Shown here: positions 32,082-41,225 of the stretch, piece after piece | Layout of the letters: each line of letters starts with the position of its first letter | Position numbering within the stretch: position 1 is the stretch's first letter | DNA from: ZC4RG30 sp963726085 | GTDB lineage: Bacteria > Pseudomonadota > Gammaproteobacteria > Steroidobacterales > Steroidobacteraceae | Direction of reading: 5' to 3' | Length of the DNA stretch: 64,000 nucleotides | Assembly: GCA_963726085.1 (NCBI GenBank) | Contig: CAVSAR010000002.1 | Location: 434,001-498,000 of the forward strand | The notes under the pieces: generated by a model | Databases searched by the model: none | Told to the model about the DNA's origin: nothing | Seen by the model: only the letters and a program-made list of their open reading frames with translations | Position numbers and translations under genes: made by a program

Positions 32082-35000
32082 GCTGCCGTACCCGGCGGGC
32101 GCAATGCCAGCAGCAGGTCGCCGGCGGCCACCGGCTTGCCGGCAGTGCAATACACCGCTTCAATCCGCCCGGCTTGCAGCGCCCGCACGCCAATCTCCAT
32201 CTTCATGGCCTCCAGCACCAGCAGCTCATCGTTGGCCAGCACCGCCTGGCCAGCGGCGGCATTGACCTGCCACACGCTGCCGGTCACCGGTGCCCGGATG
32301 GCGACGCAGCCAGCGGGCAGGGCGGCCGCAGTTTGCGCTGCCGCGGGCTCGACCGGTTCCACATCGGCAATGCCTTGCGCGCGCCAGCGCTCGCGCTCGG
32401 CAGCGAAGGCCGTGCGCTGCGTGGCACGAAATGCCGCGATGGATTGTGCGTGCTGCGCCAGGAACGACCGGTATTCACCCAGGCTCAGGGACGTGTCCTC
32501 GATGCGCAGCGGATGCTGTCCGTAGACGAAGCCCGCGCGGATGCGCAGCAGTTCCTGCGCGCTCACCGGATAGAAGCGGATCTGGTCGAAGAACCGCAGC
32601 AGCCAGGGCTTGCCGCGAAAGTCCGCACTCTGGCGGTAGTGGTTCCACATCTGCACCGTGCGACCGACGAACTGGTAGCCACCTGGTCCTTCCATGCCGT
32701 ACACGCACAGGTACGCACCGCCGATGCCCACGGCATTCTCCGGCGTCCAGGTGCGTGCCGGGTTGTACTTGGTGGTGACCAGGCGATGCCGCGGATCCAT
32801 GGGCGTGGCTACCGGCGCACCCAGGTACACATCTCCCAGGCCCATCACCAGGTAACTGGCGCCAAAGAGAATGTCCCGGACCTGATCAACCGATTCAAGT
32901 CCGTTGATGCGGCGAATGAACTCTATGTTGTCCGGACACCACGGCGCGTCGGCCCGGACCGAGCGCATATAGCGCTGCGTGGCCAACTGCGTGGCCGGGT
33001 CATCCCACGACAGGGGCAGGTGCACGATGCGGCTGTGCAGTCGCATCGACTCCACATCGGGCAGGGCCTTGATCACCTTTACTACATGCGCCAGCGCCTG
33101 GTGCTGTGTCAGCTGGCGCGCATCAAAATGAACCTGCAGCGACCGGATGCCCGGCGTCAGTTCCAGGAACCCGGCAATGGCCTGCTGCTGCAGCACGTCC
33201 AGCAGTGCCTGTACCTGGAACCGCAGTGCCAGATCCAGCTGCGGCGTACCGAACTCCACCAGCAGGTTGTCTTCCCCGGCCTGGCGGATACACACCGCCG
33301 CGTGCTGTGCCTGCGCGGCAATTTCCAGGATCACGGCCGGGCTGTTGCGCGCATCGACACGCGCGGGCGGCGTCACCGGCGGCTCGACCGCTGCACTTGA
33401 TTGCAGCGTGGCGATGGCTCTGTCCTGTTGCAGCAGGCGCTGTCGCGCCACATCCGGCGTCGTGGCAACAAAGCGCACCCTGTCCCCGGGCCGCAGCTGT
33501 CCCAGTTTCCACAGGTCGGCCATGGTCACGGTTGCCGGACAGACGAAGCCCCCCAGGCTCGGGCCGTCAGGCCCCAGGATCACCGGCATGTCGCCGGTGT
33601 AGTCGATGCTGCCAATGGCGTAGGCGTTGTCGTGGATGTTGGACGGATGCAGTCCGGCTTCGCCGCCATCTTGCCGTGCCCAGGTGGGCTTGGGTCCGAT
33701 CAGGCGCACGCCGGTGCGACTGGAGTTGTAGTGCACTTCCCAGTCCGCGGCGTAGAAGGCGGTGATGTCCTGCGGCGTAAAGAAGTCCGGCGCGCCGTGC
33801 GGCCCGTCGATGACACTTATCAGCCACTGCGCACCGTAGACTGGGCGCAGTACCTGCGGCAATGACGTGCAGCGTGCAAGGTCCGGCGCTACGCCGGCCA
33901 GGCGCAGCACATCCCCGGTGCGCAGCGCGCGGCCGCCGTGGCCGCCGAAGCGGCCCAGGGTAAAGGTGGAGCAACTGCCCATGTACTCGGGCAGGTCCAG
34001 CCCGCCCTGGATTGCAAGGTAACTGCGTTGACCGGCGCCGCTGATCGCGCCCAGTTGCAACCTGCTGCCGGCGCCGACGGGGATGGGTTGCCAGAACTTT
34101 ACCGGCGCGTCGTCCAGCACGGCGTTCATCGATGCGCCCGTCAGCGCGATCAGGGCCGGTGCGTTGAACAGCAGGGTGGCGCCGGTGGCGGTCATTTCGA
34201 CGGCGGCCACGCCCTCGGGGTTGCCCACGATGCGATTGGCCAGCCGCAGCGCAATCGCGTCCATGGGCCCGGAGGGCGGAATGCCCACGTCCCACAGGCC
34301 GCCGCGACCGGGCCAGTCCTGGATGGTGCTCATCGTGCCCGGCTCGAGCACTTCGATGCCCGGCAACACCGGCTCATGGCTGTCAAGAAGACGGGTGGTG
34401 GGCCGACCGGCTACAAACTCCGGCAGTGCCAGCACGGTGCGCAGCCAGGGCACATTGGTCTCGATGCCGTGGATGTCGGTGGCCGCCAGGGCCCGATCAA
34501 GATTGCCGATGGCCTCGGCGCGGGTGGCGCCGCGCGCAATGATCTTGGCCAGCAGCGGATCGTAATACCCGCTGACTTCGGTACCTGTCTCAATCCAGCT
34601 GTCCACGCGCACCCCGGCCGGCAGCTGCACGCGCGTCAGCAGGCCACTTGACGGGCGAAAGCCGCGCGCCGGGTCTTCCGCATAGACGCGCGCCTGCATC
34701 GCATGGCCCTGCGGCGCATGGCGATGCAGGCGCAGCGCAGGGGCTGTGCCGGCGGCCACGCGGATCATCCATTCGACCAGGTCGATGCCGCCGACTTCCT
34801 CGGTGACCCCGTGCTCCACCTGCAGCCGGGTGTTGACTTCGAGGAAGTAGAATTGCTGGGCATCCGCATCGAAGACGAATTCCACCGTGCCGGCGGAGCG
34901 GTAGTGCACGGCACTGCCCAGGCGTATGGCCGCGGCATGCAGCCCTTCCCGGGTTGCGGCGGACAGACCAGGGGCAGGGGTTTCCTCGATCACCTTCTGG

Positions 35001-35701
35001 TTGCGCCGCTGGATCGAGCAGTCGCGTTCGCCCAGGGCAATGACCGTGCCCGTGCCGTCGCCGAATATCTGCACCTCGATGTGGCGCGCGTTGGCCAGGT
35101 ATTTCTCGAGGAACACCCCGGAGTCGCGAAAGTTGTTGGCCGCCAGGCGCCGCACCGAATCAAACGCGCGCTGCAGGTCGGTGGGCCCATGACACTGCTG
35201 CATGCCGATGCCGCCGCCGCCGGCGGTACTCTTGAGCATTACCGGGTAGCCGATGCGCTGTGCCTCGGCCAGGGCGGCAGCAATGTCCTGCAGCAGGCCA
35301 CTGCCCGGCAGCAGCGGCAGCTCGTTGGCCTGTGCCAGTGCGCGGGCCGTGTGCTTGAGCCCGAAATCGCGCATCTGCTGCGGCGTGGGGCCGATGAAGG
35401 CAATCCCCTGCGCCTCGCAGCTTTGCGCAAAGGCGGCGTTTTCCGACAAAAAGCCGTAGCCGGGGTGAATGGCCTGGGCACCGCAGGCGCGCGCGATTTC
35501 GATGATCCGTTCCTGGTTGAGGTAGCTGTGCGCCGCGGGCGCCGGGCCCACGCAGAAGGACTCGTCGGCCTGGCGCACATGCATTGCGTTGGCATCCGCC
35601 TCGGAGTAAATCGCCACCGAGGCAATCTGCATGCGGCGCAGGGTGCGCAGGATGCGGCAGGCAATCGCGCCGCGATTGGCGATCAGGATCTTGTTGAACA
35701 T
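32078..35701 (-). CDS. uca: Urea/guanidine carboxylase, biotin-dependent
   Basis: This is a 1207-residue multidomain enzyme: biotin carboxylase (1 to about 450, ANRGAIACRILRTLR and FLEVNTRLQVEHGVTE), KipA/AHS2-like and KipI/AHS1-like carboxyltransferase domains (about 460-1110, including WCPDNIEFIRRINGL), and a biotinyl domain with VLEAMKMEIG near the C-terminus. Annotated urea carboxylases in operons with two DUF1989 genes and AtzF were shown to prefer guanidine, making carboxyguanidine. Context therefore favours guanidine, but the family also contains true urea carboxylases. It starts 8 bases after the second DUF1989 gene. Confidence 0.92.
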   Translation of the reverse strand: MFNKILIANRGAIACRILRTLRRMQIASVAIYSEADANAMHVRQADESFCVGPAPAAHSYLNQERIIEIARACGAQAIHPGYGFLSENAAFAQSCEAQGIAFIGPTPQQMRDFGLKHTARALAQANELPLLPGSGLLQDIAAALAEAQRIGYPVMLKSTAGGGGIGMQQCHGPTDLQRAFDSVRRLAANNFRDSGVFLEKYLANARHIEVQIFGDGTGTVIALGERDCSIQRRNQKVIEETPAPGLSAATREGLHAAAIRLGSAVHYRSAGTVEFVFDADAQQFYFLEVNTRLQVEHGVTEEVGGIDLVEWMIRVAAGTAPALRLHRHAPQGHAMQARVYAEDPARGFRPSSGLLTRVQLPAGVRVDSWIETGTEVSGYYDPLLAKIIARGATRAEAIGNLDRALAATDIHGIETNVPWLRTVLALPEFVAGRPTTRLLDSHEPVLPGIEVLEPGTMSTIQDWPGRGGLWDVGIPPSGPMDAIALRLANRIVGNPEGVAAVEMTATGATLLFNAPALIALTGASMNAVLDDAPVKFWQPIPVGAGSRLQLGAISGAGQRSYLAIQGGLDLPEYMGSCSTFTLGRFGGHGGRALRTGDVLRLAGVAPDLARCTSLPQVLRPVYGAQWLISVIDGPHGAPDFFTPQDITAFYAADWEVHYNSSRTGVRLIGPKPTWARQDGGEAGLHPSNIHDNAYAIGSIDYTGDMPVILGPDGPSLGGFVCPATVTMADLWKLGQLRPGDRVRFVATTPDVARQRLLQQDRAIATLQSSAAVEPPVTPPARVDARNSPAVILEIAAQAQHAAVCIRQAGEDNLLVEFGTPQLDLALRFQVQALLDVLQQQAIAGFLELTPGIRSLQVHFDARQLTQHQALAHVVKVIKALPDVESMRLHSRIVHLPLSWDDPATQLATQRYMRSVRADAPWCPDNIEFIRRINGLESVDQVRDILFGASYLVMGLGDVYLGAPVATPMDPRHRLVTTKYNPARTWTPENAVGIGGAYLCVYGMEGPGGYQFVGRTVQMWNHYRQSADFRGKPWLLRFFDQIRFYPVSAQELLRIRAGFVYGQHPLRIEDTSLSLGEYRSFLAQHAQSIAAFRATQRTAFAAERERWRAQGIADVEPVEPAAAQTAAALPAGCVAIRAPVTGSVWQVNAAAGQAVLANDELLVLEAMKMEIGVRALQAGRIEAVYCTAGKPVAAGDLLLALRPPGTAA

Positions 35702-35709
35702 GCGAGGGA

Positions 35710-36333
35710 TCAGCCGGCGTTGCGGGTGATTACCCGTACCGGTGTCGGGTTGTAGCCGTTGCAGGGGTTGTTGAGTTGCGGGCAGTTGGAGATCAACACC
35801 CGCACATCCTGCAACGCCAGCAGCTCGACATGGCGACCGGCGGCGGAGATGCCATCGGCAAACGTCAGTCCGCCGGCGGGCGTGACCGGAACGTTCATGA
35901 AGAAATTGATGTTGCTGGGCAGGTCGCGCTTGCTGAGCCCGAGGTCCGCGCGCGCCAGGGCCAGCAGGAAACTGTCACGACAGTTGTGCATGTGCCGCTT
36001 GTCCAGCGCATAGCGCACCGTGTTGCTCTCGGCCGAACAGGCTCCGCCCAGCGTGTCGTGCCGTCCGCAGGTGTCATCCACGATGCGCAGCATGGGCCGC
36101 CCGCGATTGGACAGCAGCGTCGAGCCGGTGGTCAGGTAGATGTTGCCCTGGGCGCAGATGGTGTCCTGCGCGCTGTAGTGTTCATGCGGGTCGAGCGCAT
36201 TGTAGAAGAGCGTATCTACGGCCTGGTTGCCCTCCAGGTCGATGATGCGCAGCAGCTGGCCGGCCCGGACAACACCCATCCAGGGTTCGCCGGCCGGCAC
36301 GATTGCGTCAGCGGTGGCCACACTGGCGCCCAT
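35710..36333 (-). CDS. cgdB: DUF1989 protein, carboxyguanidine deiminase subunit (UAAP2-type)
   Basis: This is a protein of about 207 residues of the urea carboxylase-associated family 2. It has RIIDLEGNQAVDTLFYNA, DDTCGRHDTLGGACSAESN, RDSFLLALA, NINFFMNVPV and the C-terminal SNCPQLNNPCNGYNPTPV. Paired DUF1989 proteins were shown to form the heteromeric deiminase turning carboxyguanidine into allophanate. The ATG at 36333 overlaps the previous stop by one base (TGATG); GTG at 36336 is an alternative. Which of the two genes is cgdA and which cgdB is my assumption. Confidence 0.85.
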   Translation of the reverse strand: MGASVATADAIVPAGEPWMGVVRAGQLLRIIDLEGNQAVDTLFYNALDPHEHYSAQDTICAQGNIYLTTGSTLLSNRGRPMLRIVDDTCGRHDTLGGACSAESNTVRYALDKRHMHNCRDSFLLALARADLGLSKRDLPSNINFFMNVPVTPAGGLTFADGISAAGRHVELLALQDVRVLISNCPQLNNPCNGYNPTPVRVITRNAG

Positions 36334-37064
36334 CACAGCAGGTGACGTTCGGTGTTGAGGTAGCCGCGTTCATTCTCCGGACAGCGGCCGCGACAGGCAT
36401 CGTCCGGGCCGATCGGCGCACTGCGATAGGCCTGCAGCAGGACACCCGGGGGCGCATAGGTGGGTCCGATGGCCAGTGGATGCGGGCCTGCATGCAGCAC
36501 CACGATGGTGTCCATCTCAAAGCGCAGGTCCACCGCATCCCCGGCGTGGCAGTGACCGGGCACCAACTGCAGGTCACCGGCTTCATTGACCTGGACCTTG
36601 CTGAAGAAGTTAATCGCGGCGATGAGGTCGCGGTCAGCCAGGCCGTGCTTGCCCAATTCCACCGTCAGGCCCTCGCGCGCGCTCACGAAACGCCCGTTGC
36701 GCTGCTGCTGGTAACTGGTCGCCCCGTAGCGCGCTGCAATGGACTCGGGGTCGGTCAGGCCACACAGCGGGTCATGCCAGCCACAGCTGTCGGCGGTGAT
36801 GGCGCACAGTATCCGTCCCATGTCCGAGTAGCACACGCAGCCGGTGGTCAGGTGTGCCGTGTGCTGGGCCTTGAGCGTGTCGGCCATGTTGTAGCGTTCC
36901 AGTGGCTGCTCGCGGCTGAAGAACAGCGCCGTGACGTTGGCGTCAGCCCCGGTTGCCTCCAGCCGCAGCGACAGCCCGCGGCGCAGCACGCCGGACCAGT
37001 GTGCACCACCGGGTAGCAACGCCTGCCACTCTGGATTGATTGTCGGCACCAACGCACGCCCCAT
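36333..37064 (-). CDS. cgdA: DUF1989 protein, carboxyguanidine deiminase subunit (UAAP1-type)
   Basis: This is a 243-residue protein of the urea carboxylase-associated family 1, first gene of the leftward operon. Conserved segments are LRLEATGADANVTALFF, MADTLKAQHTAHLTTG, ADSCGWHDPLCGLTDP, NFFSKVQVNEAG and a Cys-containing tail ending CRGRCPENERGYLNTERHLL-like sequence. The ribosome site GAGG lies 6 bases before the ATG at 37064. Together with the following DUF1989 protein it is expected to deiminate carboxyguanidine in the cytosol. A guanidine-I riboswitch was looked for in the leader and not found. Confidence 0.85.
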   Translation of the reverse strand: MGRALVPTINPEWQALLPGGAHWSGVLRRGLSLRLEATGADANVTALFFSREQPLERYNMADTLKAQHTAHLTTGCVCYSDMGRILCAITADSCGWHDPLCGLTDPESIAARYGATSYQQQRNGRFVSAREGLTVELGKHGLADRDLIAAINFFSKVQVNEAGDLQLVPGHCHAGDAVDLRFEMDTIVVLHAGPHPLAIGPTYAPPGVLLQAYRSAPIGPDDACRGRCPENERGYLNTERHLL

Positions 37065-37207
37065 CCCTCACCTCATGCACCGAAACGAACCATGCAAATG
37101 CAAGGCACATACCAGCCGGCAGGCAGGCTGCAAGCGCGCTGCGCTGCACCGCCGCCCAATGCGATGCCCAGGCGGCGCACGGTCTTGGGGCGCCCGTGAG
37201 CCAGTGA

Positions 37208-37230
37208 CGCACCTGCACAGGGCAGGTGCG
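37208..37230. repeat. 9-bp perfect inverted repeat in the divergent guanidine/transporter gap
   Basis: CGCACCTGC (37208-37216) and GCAGGTGCG (37222-37230) are separated by ACAGG. The repeat lies mid-way in the 274-bp gap between the divergent catabolic operon and its ABC transporter, where an operator for both would be expected. A looser pair, GCCGCC (37151-37156) and GGCGGC (37171-37176), lies nearby. No regulator gene is adjacent. Confidence 0.5.
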
Positions 37231-37338
37231 CCGCAAGCCTGCCTGAATTCGGGGCTCGCCACGAATGGCAGTCGCGGCACGTGGCTTGCAGTCATGCGTG
37301 AACCAATAGCGTGTGCCGCAAGCGCACAGGAGACATCA

Positions 37339-38410
37339 ATGCAGCGTCTGGCCCGAATGTTTTCAATCGCCCTGCTCGGGGTAATGGTGGCCGCAGTACA
37401 GCCGGCCGCCGCCGCCGAGAAGACCTCTTTCAAGGTGGCATGGAGCATTTACGTGGGCTGGATGCCTTGGGACTACGCCCAGCAGAGCGGCATCCTCAAG
37501 AAGTGGGCCGACAAGTACGGCATCAAGATCGAACTGACCCAGATCAACGACTACGTCGAGTCCATCAACCAGTACACCGCGGGCCAGTACGACGCCTGCG
37601 TCATGACCAACATGGACATGCTGACCATCCCGTCGGCCGGCGGGGTGGACTCCACTGCACTGATCATGGGCGACTACTCCAACGGCAATGATGGGGTGGT
37701 GCTCAAGGGGACCGGCAAGAAGCTGGCGGACATCAAGGGCCAGTCCATCAATCTGGTGGAGCTGTCGGTCTCGCACTACCTGCTGGCGCGCGGACTGGAC
37801 ACGGTGGGGCTCAAGGAGCGTGACATCAAGGTGGTCAACACCTCCGATGCCGACATCGTTGCCGCGTTTGCCACGCCGGCGGTGACCGCTACGGTGACCT
37901 GGAAGCCGCAGCTTGTCCTCGGTGACTGCAATGCCCAAGACCTCGCTGGTGTTCGACTCCAGCAAGATCCCCGGCGAAATCCTTGACCTCATGGTCGTCA
38001 ACACCAAGACCCTCAAGGAAAACCCCAAGCTGGCCAAGGCACTGGTCGGCGCCTGGTACGAGACCCTGTCGGTCATGGGCGGCAAGGATGCCAAGGCGTC
38101 GGCGGCGCTGACGGCGATGGCCAAGGCCTCCGGCACCGACCTGAAGGGCTTCAACGAACAGCTGGCGACCACCTTCCTGTATGCCAAGCCCGGCGATGCG
38201 CTCATGGCCACCACCAGCCCCAGCCTGATTACCAGGATGGACCTGGTGCGCAAGTTCTCCTTCAGCCATGGACTGCTGGGCAAGGGGGCCCGCTCAGTCG
38301 ATGACGTGGGTATCGAGTTTCCGGGTGGCAAGACACTGGGCGACACGAAGAACATCAAGATGCGCTTCGACACCACCTACATGAAGCTGGCGACGGACGG
38401 CAAGCTGTAG
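37339..38410 (+). pseudogene. ABC transporter periplasmic binding protein of the carboxylase locus, frameshifted
   Basis: Translation from ATG 37339 (AGGAG 6 bases upstream) gives a signal peptide (MQRLARMFSIALLGVMVAAVQPAAAA) and an NMT1/SsuA-like binding protein (AWSIYVGWMPWDYAQQSGILKKWADKYG). It runs to TWKPQL near 37910, where the frame changes. The other frame continues SSVTAMPKTSLVFDSSKIPGEILD to a stop at 38410. One extra base in CAGCTTGTCC explains it; the corrected protein is about 356 residues. The family is the periplasmic component specific to urea/guanidine carboxylase regions. Both halves are well conserved, so a consensus error is plausible. Confidence 0.85.
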
Positions 38411-38412
38411 CG

Positions 38413-39228
38413 GTGCGACGGCTGATCAACCAGCAGCCCGCGCGCGGTGAAGCCATCGCGCTCGGGGTGCTGCCGTTTCTTGCGGTGCTGGGTGTCTACC
38501 TGCTGTTTTCCCAATGGCGGCTGGCGGCCAATGCCGACGACAAGCTGTTGCCGTCACTGGCCAAGATCGGCGCCGCCGTGCGCAGCTACGCCTTGGAGGA
38601 AGACCTGCGCAGCGGCCGCATCCTGCTGTGGGCCGACACCTGGGCCAGCCTGCGGCGCATTGGCATCGCCCTGGGAATCAGCTCGCTGATCGGCCTGGTG
38701 GTCGCGATTGCGGTGGGTGTGGTGCCGCGCCTGCGCGCGCTGCTGGCGCCCATGCTGTCCGCCTTTGCGATGGTGCCGCCGCTGGCGCTGCTGCCCATCC
38801 TGTTCATCGCTCTGGGCCTGGACGAAACCTCCAAGATTGCGCTGATCGTGATTGGCGTGGCGCCGGTCATAGCGCGCGACCTGGCGCTCAAGATCATGGA
38901 GTTGCCCGCCGAACAACTGATCAAGGCGCAGACGCTGGGTGCGTCGACTTGGCAGGTGATCACCCGGGTGGTGCTGCCCCAGACCTGGCCGCGGCTGATC
39001 GACTCGCTGCGCCTGACGCTGGGGTCGGCCTGGTTGTTCCTGATCGCCGCCGAGGCCATTGCCGCCACCGAAGGACTTGGCTACCGGATTTTCCTGGTGC
39101 GTCGCTACCTGGCCATGGACGTGATCATCCCCTATGTGGTCTGGATCACGCTGCTGGCGGTGGCCTCCAACTGGCTGCTGGGGGTGCTGCGCACCCGCGC
39201 CTTTGCCTGGGCGGAGCCGGGGCGCTGA
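38413..39228 (+). CDS. ABC transporter permease (taurine/nitrate type)
   Basis: This is a 271-residue BPD_transp_1 permease with about six helices and the EAA-type loop EQLIKAQTLGASTWQVITRVVLPQTWP. It starts at GTG 38413, two bases after the binding-protein stop, and ends one base into the ATPase start. It is similar in size and layout to SsuC/TauC. From context it imports guanidine, urea or a related nitrogen compound for the divergent operon. Confidence 0.9.
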   Translation: MRRLINQQPARGEAIALGVLPFLAVLGVYLLFSQWRLAANADDKLLPSLAKIGAAVRSYALEEDLRSGRILLWADTWASLRRIGIALGISSLIGLVVAIAVGVVPRLRALLAPMLSAFAMVPPLALLPILFIALGLDETSKIALIVIGVAPVIARDLALKIMELPAEQLIKAQTLGASTWQVITRVVLPQTWPRLIDSLRLTLGSAWLFLIAAEAIAATEGLGYRIFLVRRYLAMDVIIPYVVWITLLAVASNWLLGVLRTRAFAWAEPGR

Positions 39229-39986
39229 TGGCAACCGTGTCCGTGCAGAACGTGTGGAAGTGCTACGGCGAGCACGTGGTGCTGGAGAACCTGAGGCTGG
39301 AAGTCGCGGACCACGAGTTCGTGACCATTGTCGGCGCCTCGGGGTGCGGCAAGACCACGTTCCTGAGGATGCTGCTGGGGATAGAACAACCCACCAGGGG
39401 CCAGATACTGATCGATGGCCAGCCCATGCGCGCAGAACCCGGACCCCAGCGCGGCATTGTCTTCCAGCGCTATTCGCTTTTTCCCCACCTCAAGGTCATC
39501 GACAACCTGGTGCTGGGACTGGAGCTGAAGGGTTCGCGCGTGCTGGGCAGGTTGTTCGGGGCGCGCCGCCAGGCGGCGCTGCGCAAGGCCGATACCATGC
39601 TGGAGGCTGTGGGCCTGGGACCCTCGCGCAACCGCTACCCCGCGCAGCTGTCCGGCGGCATGCAGCAGCGACTGGCGATCGCGCAGGCGGTCATCACCGA
39701 GCCGGCAATACTGCTGCTGGACGAGCCCTTCGGCGCGCTGGATCCGGGCATCACCAGCGACATGCACGAGCTGATTCTCAAGTTGTGGGCCGACAACAAG
39801 ATGACCATCTTCATGATCTCGCACGACATTGGCGAGAGCTTCGAACTGGGTACGCGGCTGCTGACCTTCGACAAGCTGCGGCACGATCCGCAGTCCCCGG
39901 AGGCCTATGGCGCCAGCATCACCTATGACTTGCCGCTGACCCATCGCGGGCAGGAGCGGCGCGCGCCTATTCCTGCGGTGGCCTGA
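39228..39986 (+). CDS. ABC transporter ATP-binding protein (taurine/nitrate type)
   Basis: This is a 252-residue ATPase: Walker A GASGCGKTT, Q-loop FQRYSLFPHL, signature LSGGMQQRLAIAQA, Walker B ILLLDEPFGALD and H-loop ISHDIGE. The ATG at 39228 shares a base with the permease stop (TGATG). A 20-residue segment between helical subdomain and signature (SRVLGRLFGARRQ) is slightly longer than in SsuB. The C-terminal 20 bp overlap the convergent tagH gene. Confidence 0.92.
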   Translation: MATVSVQNVWKCYGEHVVLENLRLEVADHEFVTIVGASGCGKTTFLRMLLGIEQPTRGQILIDGQPMRAEPGPQRGIVFQRYSLFPHLKVIDNLVLGLELKGSRVLGRLFGARRQAALRKADTMLEAVGLGPSRNRYPAQLSGGMQQRLAIAQAVITEPAILLLDEPFGALDPGITSDMHELILKLWADNKMTIFMISHDIGESFELGTRLLTFDKLRHDPQSPEAYGASITYDLPLTHRGQERRAPIPAVA

Positions 39987-41148
39987 AGGCCTCGCCGGCG
40001 TCATCCTCGACCTGCTGCGCAAAGGCCTGGGCAAAGGCCTCGGTGAACAGGTGCGGCAATTCCTGGCCAGTAGTCTGCAACAGCGAGCCGTAGACTTCCC
40101 GATAGCGTTCCCAGTTGGCCACAGGCCCGCTTCCTGCCAGGTCTGCCACGCGCGCCTCGATGCTGGCCGGCGACAGGTGCGCCATGAACTGCACCAGCGC
40201 ACTGCGCAGGGCAGGGTCCAGTGCAGCGGCGTGTTCGCCCGCGCGATCGAGGAACCCACGCAACTGCATGACCGCATCGAACTCGCGGCGCTCGTGCCCG
40301 GCGAACAATCCGATCAGGTAGTCATCGGTTGCCTGGTCCAGCGGCGAACGTCCCTCTGGCTTGTCGGTCTCGATCCGGTAGCGGTCGGAAAATGCCTGCT
40401 GTGCCCGCAGCACCTCCTTCACGCCCAGCAACAGCTCGCGAAACAATCGCCCCGCCAGATGCAGGCTTTGCGCCTCGCTTTCCATGGGCAGCTTGGCCGG
40501 GTCCACGCCGGCACCGCGACAGAACGCCTGCAGCGCAGTGCGCACGTCTGCCAGTGGTGCGCCCGCGCCTTCGAGGCGCGCCCGTGCCGCGGTGCGCAGC
40601 CGGTTGAGTCGTTCCTGAGCCGAGTCGGCCGCGATGCCCAGGCGTGCTGCGCCCACCGGACCAGCCACCTTGACGGCGGCGGCGGTCTCCGCCGGGATCA
40701 TCAGCGCTTCGATGTTCAATGAGGCGCCCAGGTCATCCTCACCCAGGTCGCTACCCTCCAGTGGCGACACGCTCTCCACCGCCACCACCGAGAGCGTGGC
40801 GGTGCCTGGCATTCGCACCGCCTCGTCGGTGTCGATGCCGACGCGGATCTGGTACTCGCCCATGCGCAATATGTCGCCGTTGCGCAGGGCATACAGGCCG
40901 CGCCTGCCCTGGGGCGAGGTGGCTTCGTTGACGAAAACCCCGTTGGAGCTGGTGTCTTCCAGGTAGAACGCGCCCTGGCGGAAATGCACGCGGGCGTGGT
41001 GGCCAGACAGGTAGCGCTGGGGGTCGGGCAGCACCCAGTCGTTGTCCGCGGCCCGGCCAATACTGCCCCCGGCCACCCCGAAGACAATACCTGCCCGTCC
41101 GCCAAGCCGCTGGCGCTGATCGCTGATGATGTCCAGGCGCAATGCCAT
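39967..41148 (-). CDS. tagH: FHA domain protein TagH-like, type VI secretion associated
   Basis: This is a 393-residue protein. The N-terminal FHA domain (about 25-105) has GGSIGRAADNDWVLPDP, LSGHHARV and TSSNGVFVN, the phosphothreonine-binding loops. The C-terminal third (from ELLLGVKEVLRAQQ to the end) is the VI_FHA domain that defines TagH proteins. TagH normally works with the PpkA/PppA threonine phosphorylation pathway that switches T6SS. No tss, hcp, vgrG, kinase or phosphatase gene is present in this window, so this copy is an orphan here. It converges on the ABC transporter with a 20-bp overlap. Confidence 0.82.
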   Translation of the reverse strand: MALRLDIISDQRQRLGGRAGIVFGVAGGSIGRAADNDWVLPDPQRYLSGHHARVHFRQGAFYLEDTSSNGVFVNEATSPQGRRGLYALRNGDILRMGEYQIRVGIDTDEAVRMPGTATLSVVAVESVSPLEGSDLGEDDLGASLNIEALMIPAETAAAVKVAGPVGAARLGIAADSAQERLNRLRTAARARLEGAGAPLADVRTALQAFCRGAGVDPAKLPMESEAQSLHLAGRLFRELLLGVKEVLRAQQAFSDRYRIETDKPEGRSPLDQATDDYLIGLFAGHERREFDAVMQLRGFLDRAGEHAAALDPALRSALVQFMAHLSPASIEARVADLAGSGPVANWERYREVYGSLLQTTGQELPHLFTEAFAQAFAQQVEDDAGEAFRPPQE

Positions 41149-41181
41149 GAGTCGCCAAAGCCTTCCATGCCAATACTGAAC

Positions 41182-41187
41182 TATAAT
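41182..41187 (+). promoter_or_regulatory. -10 element upstream of DUF1820-purL
   Basis: A perfect TATAAT lies 38 bases before the DUF1820 start, in the 77-bp gap with divergent tagH. The -35 at 17 bases (AGCCTT) is poor. Position and lack of another promoter before purL make it the likely promoter for both genes. Confidence 0.45.
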
Positions 41188-41225
41188 GGGGCGCGGCCAG
41201 TTTTGCGCCGTGCTCCCGGGTCAAC

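Noticed and set aside
37065..37338. Guanidine-I (ykkC) riboswitch in the leader of the carboxylase operon
   Set aside because: It was expected from gene content, but the conserved core sequence could not be recognised on either strand by eye; a covariance search would be decisive.
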